Assembly (NCBI RefSeq): GCF_001528665.1
Contig: NZ_BBYJ01000008.1
Coordinates: 62,001 to 126,000 of the forward strand
DNA: 64,000 bases
Reading direction: 5' to 3'
Source: Microtetraspora malaysiensis
GTDB taxonomy: Bacteria; Actinomycetota; Actinomycetes; Streptosporangiales; Streptosporangiaceae
Part shown: positions 28,405 to 37,029 of the stretch, piece by piece
Layout: each line of letters begins with the position of its first letter
How positions within the stretch are numbered: position 1 is the first letter of the stretch
Translations under genes and position numbers: made by a program
Notes under the pieces: generated by a model
Database searches by the model: none
The model's input: only the letters and a program-made list of their open reading frames with translations
Told to the model about the DNA's origin: nothing

Positions 28405-29058
28405 TCAGCCGAGGCGGGTGCCGGCGCGGAGCCGTACGTGCTCGGGGACCTCGTGGGCGGCCGCCGGGTCGGTGACGGGGGGCTGCCAAGTAGCGGCGAG
28501 CGGCAGCACGCCCGCCCACACGTCGTGCGGGTCGTCGGCGTCGTCCGGCGGCCCCTGGCGGACCTTGACCGAGGCCTCCTCCAGCGAGACGGCCAGGATC
28601 ACGGTGGCGGCCAGTTCCTTGCGGTTCGGGCGGCGCGCGTAGTCCCACTGGCCCGGGGCGGTGTGCTCGGTGAGGATCCGGAGCGCCTCCAGCTTCTCCT
28701 CGCCCTCCAGCGCCCGCGGCACTCCGTAGATCATCGCGCTGCGGTAGTTGACGCCGTGCTCGAACACCGACCGGGACAGCACCAGGCCGTCGACGTGGGT
28801 GATGGTCACGCACATGGGCGCCGGTCCGCCGGCCGCGAGGCTGCGGCTGGCGACCGACCCGTGGATGTACAGATTGTCGGAGTCGAAGCCGTAGGCGGTG
28901 GGCACGACCATGGGCGCGCCGTCCACGATCACTCCGAGATGGCAGACGAACCCGGCCTTCAGCACGTCGAACAGCTCTGTCCTGTTCGTACGGCCCTGCT
29001 CGCGCAGCCTGCGGTGCCGGGTTCGCTCCGTTGACGACAAGTCGGGCATGTCACGCAT
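28405..29058 (-). CDS. Pyridoxamine 5'-phosphate oxidase-like FMN-binding protein
   Basis: A 217-residue split-barrel flavoprotein. GFVCHLGVIVDGAPMVVPTAYGFDSDNLYIHGSVASR is the typical N-terminal barrel, followed by SRSVFEHGVNYRSAMIYGVPRAL and a C-terminal strand. Homologues bind FMN or F420 and act as small-molecule oxidoreductases or nitroreductase-like enzymes; true PNPO activity is unlikely. ATG 29058 is used, and ATG 29049 is equally possible. The gene stands as a single unit on the minus strand. Confidence 0.8.
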   Translation of the reverse strand: MRDMPDLSSTERTRHRRLREQGRTNRTELFDVLKAGFVCHLGVIVDGAPMVVPTAYGFDSDNLYIHGSVASRSLAAGGPAPMCVTITHVDGLVLSRSVFEHGVNYRSAMIYGVPRALEGEEKLEALRILTEHTAPGQWDYARRPNRKELAATVILAVSLEEASVKVRQGPPDDADDPHDVWAGVLPLAATWQPPVTDPAAAHEVPEHVRLRAGTRLG

Positions 29059-29097
29059 GAAGTGACATCAAATCAGTAGCCGGGCGTCCCGGGAAGG

Positions 29098-29316
29098 TCA
29101 GGCGGCCGAGGTCGGGTCGGGCTTCGGGAAACGGATGACGTTGCGGCCCGCGTATGCCCGCATGTCCACGATCTTGTTGTCGTTCTTGGGCTTGCGGCGC
29201 AGTACGGACCTGATGTCCCGCACCTTGCCGAACGTGTCGAGCGACTCGTCGAGCGACGTGACCACCTTCAGCATCTTCCCGATCCCCCCGACCGTGACGA
29301 TTCCGTTATTTACCAA
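29098..29316 (-). CDS. Small basic hypothetical protein
   Basis: A 72-residue (TTG 29316) or 58-residue (ATG 29274, preceded by GGGGGG) protein with VVTSLDESLDTFGKVRDIRSVLRRKPKND. It is rich in Arg/Lys and has no membrane segment. I recognise no family. The ATG start has the better ribosome site. It is divergent from the kinase gene with ~200 bp between. Confidence 0.5.
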   Translation of the reverse strand: MVNNGIVTVGGIGKMLKVVTSLDESLDTFGKVRDIRSVLRRKPKNDNKIVDMRAYAGRNVIRFPKPDPTSAA

Positions 29317-29525
29317 GATGTCTACCGATCTACCCGTAAAACTGGTGTAAAGCGGTGATATCTAGCGGGACCTTTGTGACTAATGTGCCATGACCTGTTC
29401 GCGAGCCCTCGGCCGGGGTGGCCTGGAGCCGCCGCCGCTCGGGCCCCCGTACGCGCGGCGGCTTTCCGTCCGGACTGGTGCTTTATCGAATCGAGACGAA
29501 ACGCGAGCGGGGTCGCGGACGTCAG

Positions 29526-32500
29526 ATGAGCGTGGTGTCGGCAACGTTGATAGCGGAGGACCCCAGGCGGCTGGGCGATTACTGGCTCGCCGGACGGCTC
29601 GGCGCGGGCGGCCAGGGGGTGGTCTACGAGGCGTACGACCCCGCCGGACGCCGCGTCGCCATCAAGGTGCTGCACGGGGAGGCGGCGCAGGACCCGGAGC
29701 TGCTCCGCCGGTTCGCCCGCGAGGCGGACGCGGCCCGCCGGGTCGCGTCGTTCTGCACCGCCCAGGTGATCGACGCGGTCTTCGACGGGCCCCGGCCGTA
29801 CATCGTGAGCGAGTACGTCGAGGGAGCCAGCCTGCGCCAGGCGGTCGCCGGAGGCCGCCTGTTCGCCGGTGACGACCTGCACCGCCTGGCCACCGCCGTG
29901 GCGACGGCGATCGCGGCCATCCACGACGCCGGGGTGGTCCACCGCGACCTCAAGCCCGACAACGTGCTGCTCGGCCCGGACGGCCCCCGCGTCATCGACT
30001 TCGGCGTCGCCCGCGCCCGCGACATGTCCCTCACCGCGACCGGACTGGTGGCCGGGACCCCCGTGTACATGGCCCCCGAGGTGTTCGTCGGCGAGCGGGC
30101 CGGGGCGCCCGCCGACCTGTTCGCCTGGGGCGGCATCGTGCTGTACGCCGCCACCGGCGCGGACCCGTTCAGCGCGGAGAGCCTGGGCGGCGTCATGCAC
30201 CGCGTGCTCTCCGAGGACCCCGATCTCGGCCCGCTCCCGAGCTCGCTGCGCTCCCTTGTCGCGGCCACGCTGGCGAAGGACCCGGTCGCCCGCCCGGACG
30301 CGCGCGAGCTGCTGCACGGCCTGATCTCCGGCCCGCGCGGCGTCGCCGCGGAGGAGCTGCTGGTCCTCGGCAGCGCCGAGGCCGGGCTGCTGCCCGGACC
30401 GGAGGTCGCCGACCCGGGGCTCGGCCCGCTCGCGGAGGAGAGGTACGGCGCGCTCGTCCAGGCGGAGCGCGAGCTGGTGCCCGAGGTGCTCCTCCGGCTC
30501 ACGACCGTGACCGACGACGGCGAGGTCGCCAGCAGACGGGCCGCGCGCGCCGAGCTGCTCGACGGCCGTACGGGGGAGGAGGCCGCGGCGGTCGCGCGGA
30601 TCATCGAGTCCTTCGGGCAGCTGCTGGTCGAGCGCGACGGCGAGATCGAGCTCGCCCGCCCCGCGCTGATCCAGGCGTGGCCGCGCCTGCGCGCCTGGGT
30701 CCAGGCTGAGCGCGAGGGCCTCGCCGTGCTCCGCGAGATCACGGTCGCGGCGCGGCGGTGGAACCGCGGCGCGGACGGCGACCTCCTCCAGGGGGACCGG
30801 CTGGACACGGTGCTGCGCTGGGCGGCGACCGGCCGCCGTCATGTCGCGCTGAGCCGTCTCGAACGCGACTTCCTCGACGCGGGGTCCGCGCTGGCCCGCC
30901 GCCGGGCCCGCCGCCGCCGGGTCGTCACCGCCGCCCTCGCCGTGCTGCTGGTGCTCGCCGTCGGCTTCGGCGCCGCAACGGTCTGGCAGAGCGCCGCGGT
31001 GAACGAGCAGCGGTATCTGGCCGAGTCGCGCGGTCTCGCCTCCATGGCGGACCGGCTCGGCGACACCGACCCGGTCATAGGGATGCTGCTGAGCGTCGCC
31101 GCCTGGCGGCTCGGCCACACCGACGAGGCGCGCGGCAGCCTGATCACGGCGCTCGGCCGGCGGGAGACGGGCGTGCTGCGGCTCAACGGCGCCGTCCACG
31201 CGCTCAGCGGGGACGGACGGACCGTCGCGTCCCTGGACGGTGACGGCGTGACGCTCCGGGACGCGCGGTCGGGACGGCGGATCGGCGGGTGGTCCGGCCT
31301 CGGCGTTGACGGCAGGCACGTGCACTCGATCGCATTGAGCGGGGACGGCCGGCTCCTCGCCGTCGCCGCCGGGCGGCGGGTGCGTGTCTGGGACGCGCGC
31401 ACCGGGCGGGCCACGGGGCGCGAACTTTCCCTCGGCGCCGGCACGTACGAAGCGCACTATCCGATCGAGATCGCGTTCGGGGCGAGCCCGCGCGTGCTGA
31501 TCATCGGCTTCAGCGGCGCGGTCCGGCTCTGGGACCTCGACACCGGGACGGCGGGCCCCAAACGGTCCGGCTACCTCGCGGACGTGGACCCGGCCGGCCG
31601 GATCGCGGCGATCGACGGCATCGGCGAGCGCCCCCGGCTGTTCGACCTGCCCCGCGCCACCCCGCGCCGTACGCTCTCGGGCATCTGCGGCGGCCCGATC
31701 CCGGCCCGGGCGGACGACGGGGTCGGACCGCAGGCGCTCGCGTTCAGCCCGGACGGCCGCAGGCTCGCCTGCGCCGCGAACGAGGGCGTCACACTGACCG
31801 ATCTCACGGCGGGGAGCACCGGACCGCCGTTCGGCCCACCGGTGGCGGGGCGGCCGGCGGCGACCTTCAGCGCGGACGGCAGGTTCCTCGCGGTCCGCGC
31901 CGAGGGATCCATCACGGTGTGGCGGGTGGCGGACCAGAAGTCGCTGCTCGTCCAGCCCACGCTGGGGGAGGCCGCGCAGATACGTTTCGACCGCGACGGA
32001 GGGGCGCTGCGGTACATCGTGGACGACACCCTCCACACGGTCGGCATCGCGGACCTGACCGGCCCGCTCAGGGCGGGACCGGCCGACGAGTCCGCCGTGC
32101 TCACGCCGGACGGGCGATACGCCGTCCACGGCACGGGCGCCGGCGCCCTCACGTTCCGGGACGCGGGGACCGGCCGGCCCGCGGGCGCGTCCGTCCCGAT
32201 CACCGCGTCGTTGCAGGCGGTCGCCTTCAGCCGCGACACGCGCGTCATGGCGGTCGCCGACGACACGGGCCGCCGGGCCTGGGCGGTGGACCGGATGAGC
32301 GGCCGGAAGCTCGCGACGACCGAGGTCCGGGACGACCGTACGCAGACGATCGTCGGGGTCGCGGTCAGCCAGGACGGGACGAAAGCGGCGACGATCACGG
32401 GGACGTCGTCCACGGAACTGGAGGTCGGTGTCGGCGACCTGCGGACGGGCGTCTGGCGCACCGTTGTCAAGATCGCCGACGCGGCCGGCGGCACCGCCGT

Positions 32501-33098
32501 CTTCAGCCCCGACGGGCGGGACCTCGCCGTCCTCGGATCGGGCGCCGGCTACCTGGTCGACGTCGCCGACGGGAAGGTCCGGACCTTCGGAGCCACCGAT
32601 CAGACGCTCATGGCGGTCGCCTTCCACCCCCGTGCGCCCATCATCGTGACGGGCGACTTCGCGGGGCGGGTGATCGCGTGGAACTCGCGGACGGGCGAGC
32701 GCCGGGGCGCGGTGCTGCCGCAACGGCGGCCGGTGTCCGCCATGGCGTTCAGTCCGGACGGCTCGCTCCTGGCCGTCGCGGCGGGGCAGGGCGTCCGGCT
32801 GTGGGACGTCGAGGCCGGGACGGCGGTCGGGGAGCCGGTCGGCACCTTCGGGGCCGACGTGGTGTCGGTGGCCTTCCGGAGCGGCGCCCCGGCGCCCGGA
32901 GCGGAAGGCTCCGGCGGCCTCGCGGTGGTCGGCCTGGACGGGAGCGGTGCGGTCGCGTCCCGGCCGGTGACGCCGGACGCCGTCGCCGCCGCGGTGTGCG
33001 CGCGGGCGGGCCGGACGCTGACCGAAGCCGAGTGGCGGGAATACCTTCCCGGCCTGCCGTACGAGGACGTCTGCCCGGGAGGCGTACGGTCGCCCTGA
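29526..33098 (+). CDS. Membrane Ser/Thr protein kinase with STAND-like helical region and WD40 propeller
   Basis: A 1190-residue protein. The kinase domain (residues ~19-262) has GAGGQGVVY, Lys47 (VAIKVL), HRDLKPDN with Asp141, DFG Asp158 and APE, all intact. Residues ~270-460 resemble the helical region after the NTPase in nSTAND1 proteins (ELARPALIQAWPRLRAWVQAEREGL). A TM segment follows at ~465-487. The remaining ~700 residues are WD40-type repeats (FSPDGRRLA, FSADGRFLAV, FSPDGSLLAVAAGQGVRLWD), probably extracytoplasmic. Actinobacterial kinase-WD40 receptors are known, but ligand and target are unknown. The start at ATG 29526 lacks a clear ribosome site. Confidence 0.85.
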   Translation: MSVVSATLIAEDPRRLGDYWLAGRLGAGGQGVVYEAYDPAGRRVAIKVLHGEAAQDPELLRRFAREADAARRVASFCTAQVIDAVFDGPRPYIVSEYVEGASLRQAVAGGRLFAGDDLHRLATAVATAIAAIHDAGVVHRDLKPDNVLLGPDGPRVIDFGVARARDMSLTATGLVAGTPVYMAPEVFVGERAGAPADLFAWGGIVLYAATGADPFSAESLGGVMHRVLSEDPDLGPLPSSLRSLVAATLAKDPVARPDARELLHGLISGPRGVAAEELLVLGSAEAGLLPGPEVADPGLGPLAEERYGALVQAERELVPEVLLRLTTVTDDGEVASRRAARAELLDGRTGEEAAAVARIIESFGQLLVERDGEIELARPALIQAWPRLRAWVQAEREGLAVLREITVAARRWNRGADGDLLQGDRLDTVLRWAATGRRHVALSRLERDFLDAGSALARRRARRRRVVTAALAVLLVLAVGFGAATVWQSAAVNEQRYLAESRGLASMADRLGDTDPVIGMLLSVAAWRLGHTDEARGSLITALGRRETGVLRLNGAVHALSGDGRTVASLDGDGVTLRDARSGRRIGGWSGLGVDGRHVHSIALSGDGRLLAVAAGRRVRVWDARTGRATGRELSLGAGTYEAHYPIEIAFGASPRVLIIGFSGAVRLWDLDTGTAGPKRSGYLADVDPAGRIAAIDGIGERPRLFDLPRATPRRTLSGICGGPIPARADDGVGPQALAFSPDGRRLACAANEGVTLTDLTAGSTGPPFGPPVAGRPAATFSADGRFLAVRAEGSITVWRVADQKSLLVQPTLGEAAQIRFDRDGGALRYIVDDTLHTVGIADLTGPLRAGPADESAVLTPDGRYAVHGTGAGALTFRDAGTGRPAGASVPITASLQAVAFSRDTRVMAVADDTGRRAWAVDRMSGRKLATTEVRDDRTQTIVGVAVSQDGTKAATITGTSSTELEVGVGDLRTGVWRTVVKIADAAGGTAVFSPDGRDLAVLGSGAGYLVDVADGKVRTFGATDQTLMAVAFHPRAPIIVTGDFAGRVIAWNSRTGERRGAVLPQRRPVSAMAFSPDGSLLAVAAGQGVRLWDVEAGTAVGEPVGTFGADVVSVAFRSGAPAPGAEGSGGLAVVGLDGSGAVASRPVTPDAVAAAVCARAGRTLTEAEWREYLPGLPYEDVCPGGVRSP

Positions 33099-33105
33099 CG
33101 GGCGG

Positions 33106-33138
33106 GGCCTCCGCCGAGGTCAGACCTCGGCGGAGGCC
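33106..33138. terminator. Bidirectional terminator hairpin
   Basis: A perfect 15-bp stem (GGCCTCCGCCGAGGT / ACCTCGGCGGAGGCC) with a 3-nt loop lies eight bases after the kinase stop. It overlaps the stop codon of the convergent small gene. Confidence 0.8.
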
Positions 33139-33305
33139 TCCCAGAGGGAGCAGGGGTGGACGGCGTGGTGGTGGTAGATCATGCCGACGGGCTCGCGAGT
33201 GGCGAGAGTCTCCACCGGCTGGCCACCAGGTCCGCAGACGCAGTCGGGGCTACCCTCATGGCCGATGACGTCGTCGAGTGGCATCACATGAACGAACCTG
33301 GTCAT
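33120..33305 (-). CDS. Small conserved protein (actinobacterial/phage type)
   Basis: 61 residues beginning MTRFVHVMPLDDVIGHEGS, with CVCGP and MIYHHHAVHP. I recall similar short proteins (HVVPLDDL...CxCGP...HH) in actinobacteria and actinophages, of unknown function. The Cys/His content suggests possible metal binding. GAAAGG lies upstream on the minus strand. The stop lies within the shared terminator, which supports it as a real gene. Confidence 0.6.
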   Translation of the reverse strand: MTRFVHVMPLDDVIGHEGSPDCVCGPGGQPVETLATREPVGMIYHHHAVHPCSLWEASAEV

Positions 33306-33383
33306 GGGGGCATCCCTTTCGCATCAATTAGCCCCCGATGTTACCCCAAATTCGGACAAAAGTGATTAAGGGCGACTTTCTGG

Positions 33384-33824
33384 TCAACCGCAGTTGTCGA
33401 ACTTGAGCCGGCCGCCGTACGCGGACTTCTTGTTGTCCGGGGAGCTCACGTTGCCCCAGTAGCTCACGCACCTGCCGCGGCCGCTCTGGTAGACCGGGCC
33501 GGCGTACTTCGCGAAGTTGTCGCCCTCGGAGACCTCGGGTTTGCCCTTCACTGTGAGCCGGACGAAGGTGAAGCTCGGCTTGCCGATGTACTTCGTCTTG
33601 ATCGTGACGGCGCAGTTCTTGCCGTTCCTCCTGTTGTAGAGGACATAGGTGACGCCGAGCTGCTCGCCCGACTTCGTCTTGATTGCGCGCGATCCGTCCC
33701 TGATGGGCGTGTACCCGGCACCGCAGAGGCTCTGCGGCGACGCCGCCTCGGCGGCGGCGGGCAGGAGCGCGACGGCCGTGATCGCGCCGAGCGTCAGGGC
33801 CCCCGCCTTGACGAACTTGATCAT
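33384..33824 (-). CDS. Small secreted protein, unknown function
   Basis: 146 residues with a signal peptide (MIKFVKAGALTLGAITAVAL..AEA). The mature domain holds four cysteines (SLCGAGY, KNCAVT, GRCVSY, DNCG), suggesting two disulfides. It is basic and beta-rich in appearance (TYVLYNRRNGKNCAVTIKTK). Similar small exported proteins are common in Streptosporangiaceae; I do not recognise a named family. GAGGATTGG precedes ATG 33824. Confidence 0.75.
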   Translation of the reverse strand: MIKFVKAGALTLGAITAVALLPAAAEAASPQSLCGAGYTPIRDGSRAIKTKSGEQLGVTYVLYNRRNGKNCAVTIKTKYIGKPSFTFVRLTVKGKPEVSEGDNFAKYAGPVYQSGRGRCVSYWGNVSSPDNKKSAYGGRLKFDNCG

Positions 33825-34059
33825 CCGGTTCCAATCCTCGAAGGGGAGGCCGCCCCGAGGGGTGGCCGATCTTGAGCACCGACGAGTATTTCGACCCGGA
33901 CGGGCGTCTGTAAAGGATCTATACGGAAGATCCGAAAATGGTGGCTTATGTCCTTCCGTCAGGGGTTTTCAGGGACCTTGGGGGAGATTGACCAATATGT
34001 GTGGTGATCGACGCGGTCGTGAGGGTAGACGAATGCAAGCACCAGATTCGGGGGGAAAC

Positions 34060-34305
34060 ATGGCGGCTTGTGAAGTCTGCGGAAACGACTACGACCTGAG
34101 CTTCGAGGTGCACGCGCAGGGGGCGGTGCACACCTTCGACAGCTTCGAATGCGCGATCACCAGGATGGCCCCGGTGTGTGAGCACTGCGGCTGCCGCGTC
34201 GTGGGCCACGGCGTCGATGTCAACGGCCGCATCTGCTGCTGCGCCCACTGCGCGCGCGAACTGGGCGCCACCCAGATCGTGGACAAGGTCGGCGCGGCGA
34301 TCTGA
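34060..34305 (+). CDS. Cys-rich small protein, metallothionein-like
   Basis: 81 residues with ten cysteines. CEVCG is at the N-terminus and FDSFECAI in the middle. CEHCGCRVVGHGV then CCCAHCAREL lie at the C-terminus. The C-terminal half resembles prokaryotic metallothionein/zinc-ribbon patterns, so binding of two or more Zn ions is likely. The start ATG 34060 follows GGGGGGAAAC closely; an ATG 27 bases earlier has a weaker site. No metal regulator is adjacent. Confidence 0.7.
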   Translation: MAACEVCGNDYDLSFEVHAQGAVHTFDSFECAITRMAPVCEHCGCRVVGHGVDVNGRICCCAHCARELGATQIVDKVGAAI

Positions 34306-34306
34306 T

Positions 34307-34321
34307 CGCCCGCGGCGGGCG
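34307..34321. terminator. Short terminator-like hairpin
   Basis: CGCCCG / CGGGCG with a 3-nt loop directly follows the Cys-rich gene and lies before the convergent DoxX gene. Confidence 0.4.
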
Positions 34322-34356
34322 CGATCACCGGCAGCGGGCGGTCGGCCCGTCAGGGG

Positions 34357-35220
34357 TCAGGATGCTCCGGGGCGCCGCCCGGCGACCAGGCTGTCGCCGG
34401 GTTCGGGACCGGAGCCCGGCTCAGGACCAGAGCTCGACTCGGGACTGGATCCCGGCTCGCTCCGGCTCTCGGCGGCCTCGTCCCGTGCGCGCTTCGTGCG
34501 GCGTGCCCGCGCCTTGGCCGGGGCGCCCGGTCCGGCCTTCCGCGCGGTCTCCGGCGCCGCGTCGGGCACCGTGTCCGCCACGGTGTCCGCCGCCGCGGTC
34601 GCCGCGGTGGCCGGGCCCGCTCCTCGCGGCGCGGCGTCCCCCGGGGGCGCGACGGTCTCGCCGGGCGCGGTCGCCGGAGGGATCGCCCTGGGCCCCTCCG
34701 CAGGGTCGCGCAGCGCGGCGATGACGGCGTCCGCCTCCTTGTCCGCGGCGAACTCGTCCGCCGCCTCGGCCTCACGGCGCTTGATGACGACCATGTGATC
34801 GAGTGAGACGCGCCCGGCCCCGCCGACCGAGAGCAGCACGGACGCCGCGCCCAGCGCGACGATGATCTTGACGTCTCCGCCGGTCAGCGGCATGCCGCTG
34901 TGCCCGGTGGTGATGACGAAGACGGCGACCGCCTCGGCGAACAGCAGCAGGCCGACGAACGGCACGGCGAGGCCCGCCACCAGCAGCGCGCCGCCGCCCA
35001 GTTCGATGAGCATGGTCGCCGCGGCCCATACCGACGGCAGGGGAGCGCCCAGCTCGGCGAACTGCGCGCCGGTCGCGTTGAGGCCCGCTTCCAGCTTCTC
35101 CCAGCCGTTCGCGAAGAAGATGCCGCCGACGCCCAACCGGGCCGCCAGCGAGGCCACGTCGTGGAGAGTTCGCTTCACGCTTCCCCATTCTGGGGAGACG
35201 GGCAACGATTGCCCAGACAT
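34357..35220 (-). CDS. DoxX-family membrane protein with long low-complexity tail
   Basis: 287 residues. Residues ~15-145 form a four-helix DoxX domain (ARLGVGGIFFANGWEKLEAGL, MLIELGGGALLVAGLAVPFVGLLLF, GGDVKIIVALGAASVLL). The tail of ~140 residues is rich in Ala, Glu, Pro and Lys/Arg and ends in SG/EP repeats (SSGPEPGSGPEPGDS). Actinobacterial DoxX proteins are linked to redox stress responses. The tail is probably cytoplasmic and disordered. ATG 35220 is taken as the start. Confidence 0.8.
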   Translation of the reverse strand: MSGQSLPVSPEWGSVKRTLHDVASLAARLGVGGIFFANGWEKLEAGLNATGAQFAELGAPLPSVWAAATMLIELGGGALLVAGLAVPFVGLLLFAEAVAVFVITTGHSGMPLTGGDVKIIVALGAASVLLSVGGAGRVSLDHMVVIKRREAEAADEFAADKEADAVIAALRDPAEGPRAIPPATAPGETVAPPGDAAPRGAGPATAATAAADTVADTVPDAAPETARKAGPGAPAKARARRTKRARDEAAESRSEPGSSPESSSGPEPGSGPEPGDSLVAGRRPGAS

Positions 35221-35260
35221 CTGCCCATAAGGATCGACCTCAGACCCGTGGCGCCGCCCG

Positions 35261-36877
35261 TCACGATGACGGCCGGGGTGAGCTCTCCGACCTCTCCGGC
35301 GTCGCCGCTTCCTCCGGCTCGTCGGCGCAGTGACCGGCCGCGGCCTCCCTGGAGATGAACACGGCCGCGGCCAGGGCGGTGAGCCCGAGCAGGATCACGC
35401 TGACCACGACCGTGCGGTGCAGGGCGGTGATGAACGCGAGGCGGGCCGCGCCGAGCAGGGCCGCGCCCGGGGCGCCGCCGACCTGGACGGCGACGTGCGC
35501 CGCGGCCGCCAGCGACTCCCTGGCCTCGCCCATCAGGTCGCCGGGTACGCCGGGGACCACGCCGAGCGCCGGGGCGTAGACCATCGTGGTGATCGTGCCG
35601 AGGACGGCGATGCCGAGACCGGCGCCCAGCTCGTAGGCCGTCTCCTCGATCGACGCCGCGCCGCCCGCCCGCGACTCGGGGACGGCCGCCATGATCGTGT
35701 CGGAGGCGGCGAGCAGCGCGACCTCGACGCCGAACCCGATCCCGATGAAGCAGACGGCGAGCATCCCCGGACTCTGCTCGACCCCCCAGGTGAGCACGGG
35801 CGCCAGCGAGATCGTGGTGAGCGCGAGGCCGCCGCTCATCGTGGCTCGCAGCCCGATCCGCTGGAGCACGTGCGCCGCCGCCAGCCCGCCCGCGACGGCC
35901 GCGACCATCAGCGGCAGCATCCGGACGCCCGCCGACAGCGGGGAGAGCCCGAGGACGAGCTGGAGATACTGCGCGAGCAGCAGTTCCAGCCCCACCAGTG
36001 CGAAGATCGCCAGCAGCACGCAGGCGACGCCGGTGGCGAAGCCGCGCCGGGCGAAGAGCGCGATGTCGAGCAGCGGGTACTCCAGCCGCCGCTGCCGCCG
36101 TACGAACCAGGTGAGCAGGGCGATCCCGAGCAGGGCGACGGCCAGCGCGGGGCCGCGGCCGATCATGTGCCCGTACCCGGCCTCCTTGAGCCCGAACGCG
36201 ACGGCGAGGATGCCGAGCGTGGACAGGACGGCGCTCAGCACGTCCCACGGGTGGCCGGACCTGTTTCGCGACGGAGGCAGCAGCCGTACGGCGAGGGGGA
36301 GCGCCACGATCAGCAGCGGCACGTTGATGAGGAAGACCGCGCCCCACCAGAAGTGCTCGACGAGGACGCCGCCCACTAGTGGGCCGACGGCGGCGCCCGC
36401 GGCGGCGACCGCGCTCCAGACGCCGAGGGCGATCGCGCGTTCCTTGCGGTCGGTGAAGACCTCGCGGATGATCGACAGCGTCGCCGGCATGATCATCGCG
36501 CCTCCGACGCCGAGGAAGGCGCGCGACATGATCAGCGCCAGCGGCGTCTCGGCGAACGCGGCGGAGAGCGAGGCCAGCCCGAAGACGACGTAGCCGGCCA
36601 GCACCAGGCGGCGTCTGCCGTACCGGTCGCCGAGCGTGCCGAAGGTGACGAGCAGCGGCGCGACCACGAGCGAGTAGATGTCGATGATCCACAGCAGCTC
36701 GACGGCGGACGGTTCGAGCGCCGCGGTCAGCGCGGGCACCGCGATGTGGAGCACGGTCGCGTCCACCGCGATGAGCAGCAGGCTGAAGCAGAGTAACGCG
36801 AGAACGGCCCACCGGCTCGCGTGACGCGCGGCGGCGGAAACGGCGCGGGACCGCGCCCCGACCCCCACGACGATCAT
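35261..36877 (-). CDS. MFS drug transporter, DHA2 (EmrB/QacA) family
   Basis: A 538-residue, 14-TM exporter. It has the DHA2 N-terminus LLIAVDATVLHIAVPALTAALEPSAVELLWIIDIYSL, motif A GTLGDRYGRRRLVLAGY, and a motif C-like AVGPLVGGVLVEHFWWGAVFLINVP. A hydrophilic acidic C-terminus follows (EEAATPERSESS). ATG 36877 fits. No divergent TetR/MarR regulator is present. Instead an AT-rich palindrome (36972-36987) sits in the gap to the TPR gene. Confidence 0.87.
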   Translation of the reverse strand: MIVVGVGARSRAVSAAARHASRWAVLALLCFSLLLIAVDATVLHIAVPALTAALEPSAVELLWIIDIYSLVVAPLLVTFGTLGDRYGRRRLVLAGYVVFGLASLSAAFAETPLALIMSRAFLGVGGAMIMPATLSIIREVFTDRKERAIALGVWSAVAAAGAAVGPLVGGVLVEHFWWGAVFLINVPLLIVALPLAVRLLPPSRNRSGHPWDVLSAVLSTLGILAVAFGLKEAGYGHMIGRGPALAVALLGIALLTWFVRRQRRLEYPLLDIALFARRGFATGVACVLLAIFALVGLELLLAQYLQLVLGLSPLSAGVRMLPLMVAAVAGGLAAAHVLQRIGLRATMSGGLALTTISLAPVLTWGVEQSPGMLAVCFIGIGFGVEVALLAASDTIMAAVPESRAGGAASIEETAYELGAGLGIAVLGTITTMVYAPALGVVPGVPGDLMGEARESLAAAAHVAVQVGGAPGAALLGAARLAFITALHRTVVVSVILLGLTALAAAVFISREAAAGHCADEPEEAATPERSESSPRPSS

Positions 36878-36971
36878 GGGCGGAATCCGCCGGCCTGGTG
36901 GAACATGCGTCGCAGCTTAGGCCATTCCCGGTAGATCCCTCAGCAGCTTCAGGCATTGCGCTTTCTAGCGA

Positions 36972-36987
36972 GATATAGGTATATATC
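36972..36987. promoter_or_regulatory. AT-rich palindrome in divergent gap
   Basis: GATATAGGTATATATC has perfect 6-bp arms and a 4-bp spacer in an otherwise GC-rich window. It lies ~95 bp from the MFS start and 43 bp from the TPR gene start, a candidate operator. Confidence 0.4.
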
Positions 36988-37029
36988 CGGCATCTAGGCA
37001 ACCCCTGCTCGGCAACCGATCATGCGGGA

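Noticed and set aside
29322-32723. Very long open frame antisense to the kinase gene, and similar long antisense frames opposite leuS and nrdJ
   Set aside because: They mirror third-position GC of the real genes and translate to Arg/Gly/Val/Asp-rich sequence without motifs. The sense strands encode complete known proteins.
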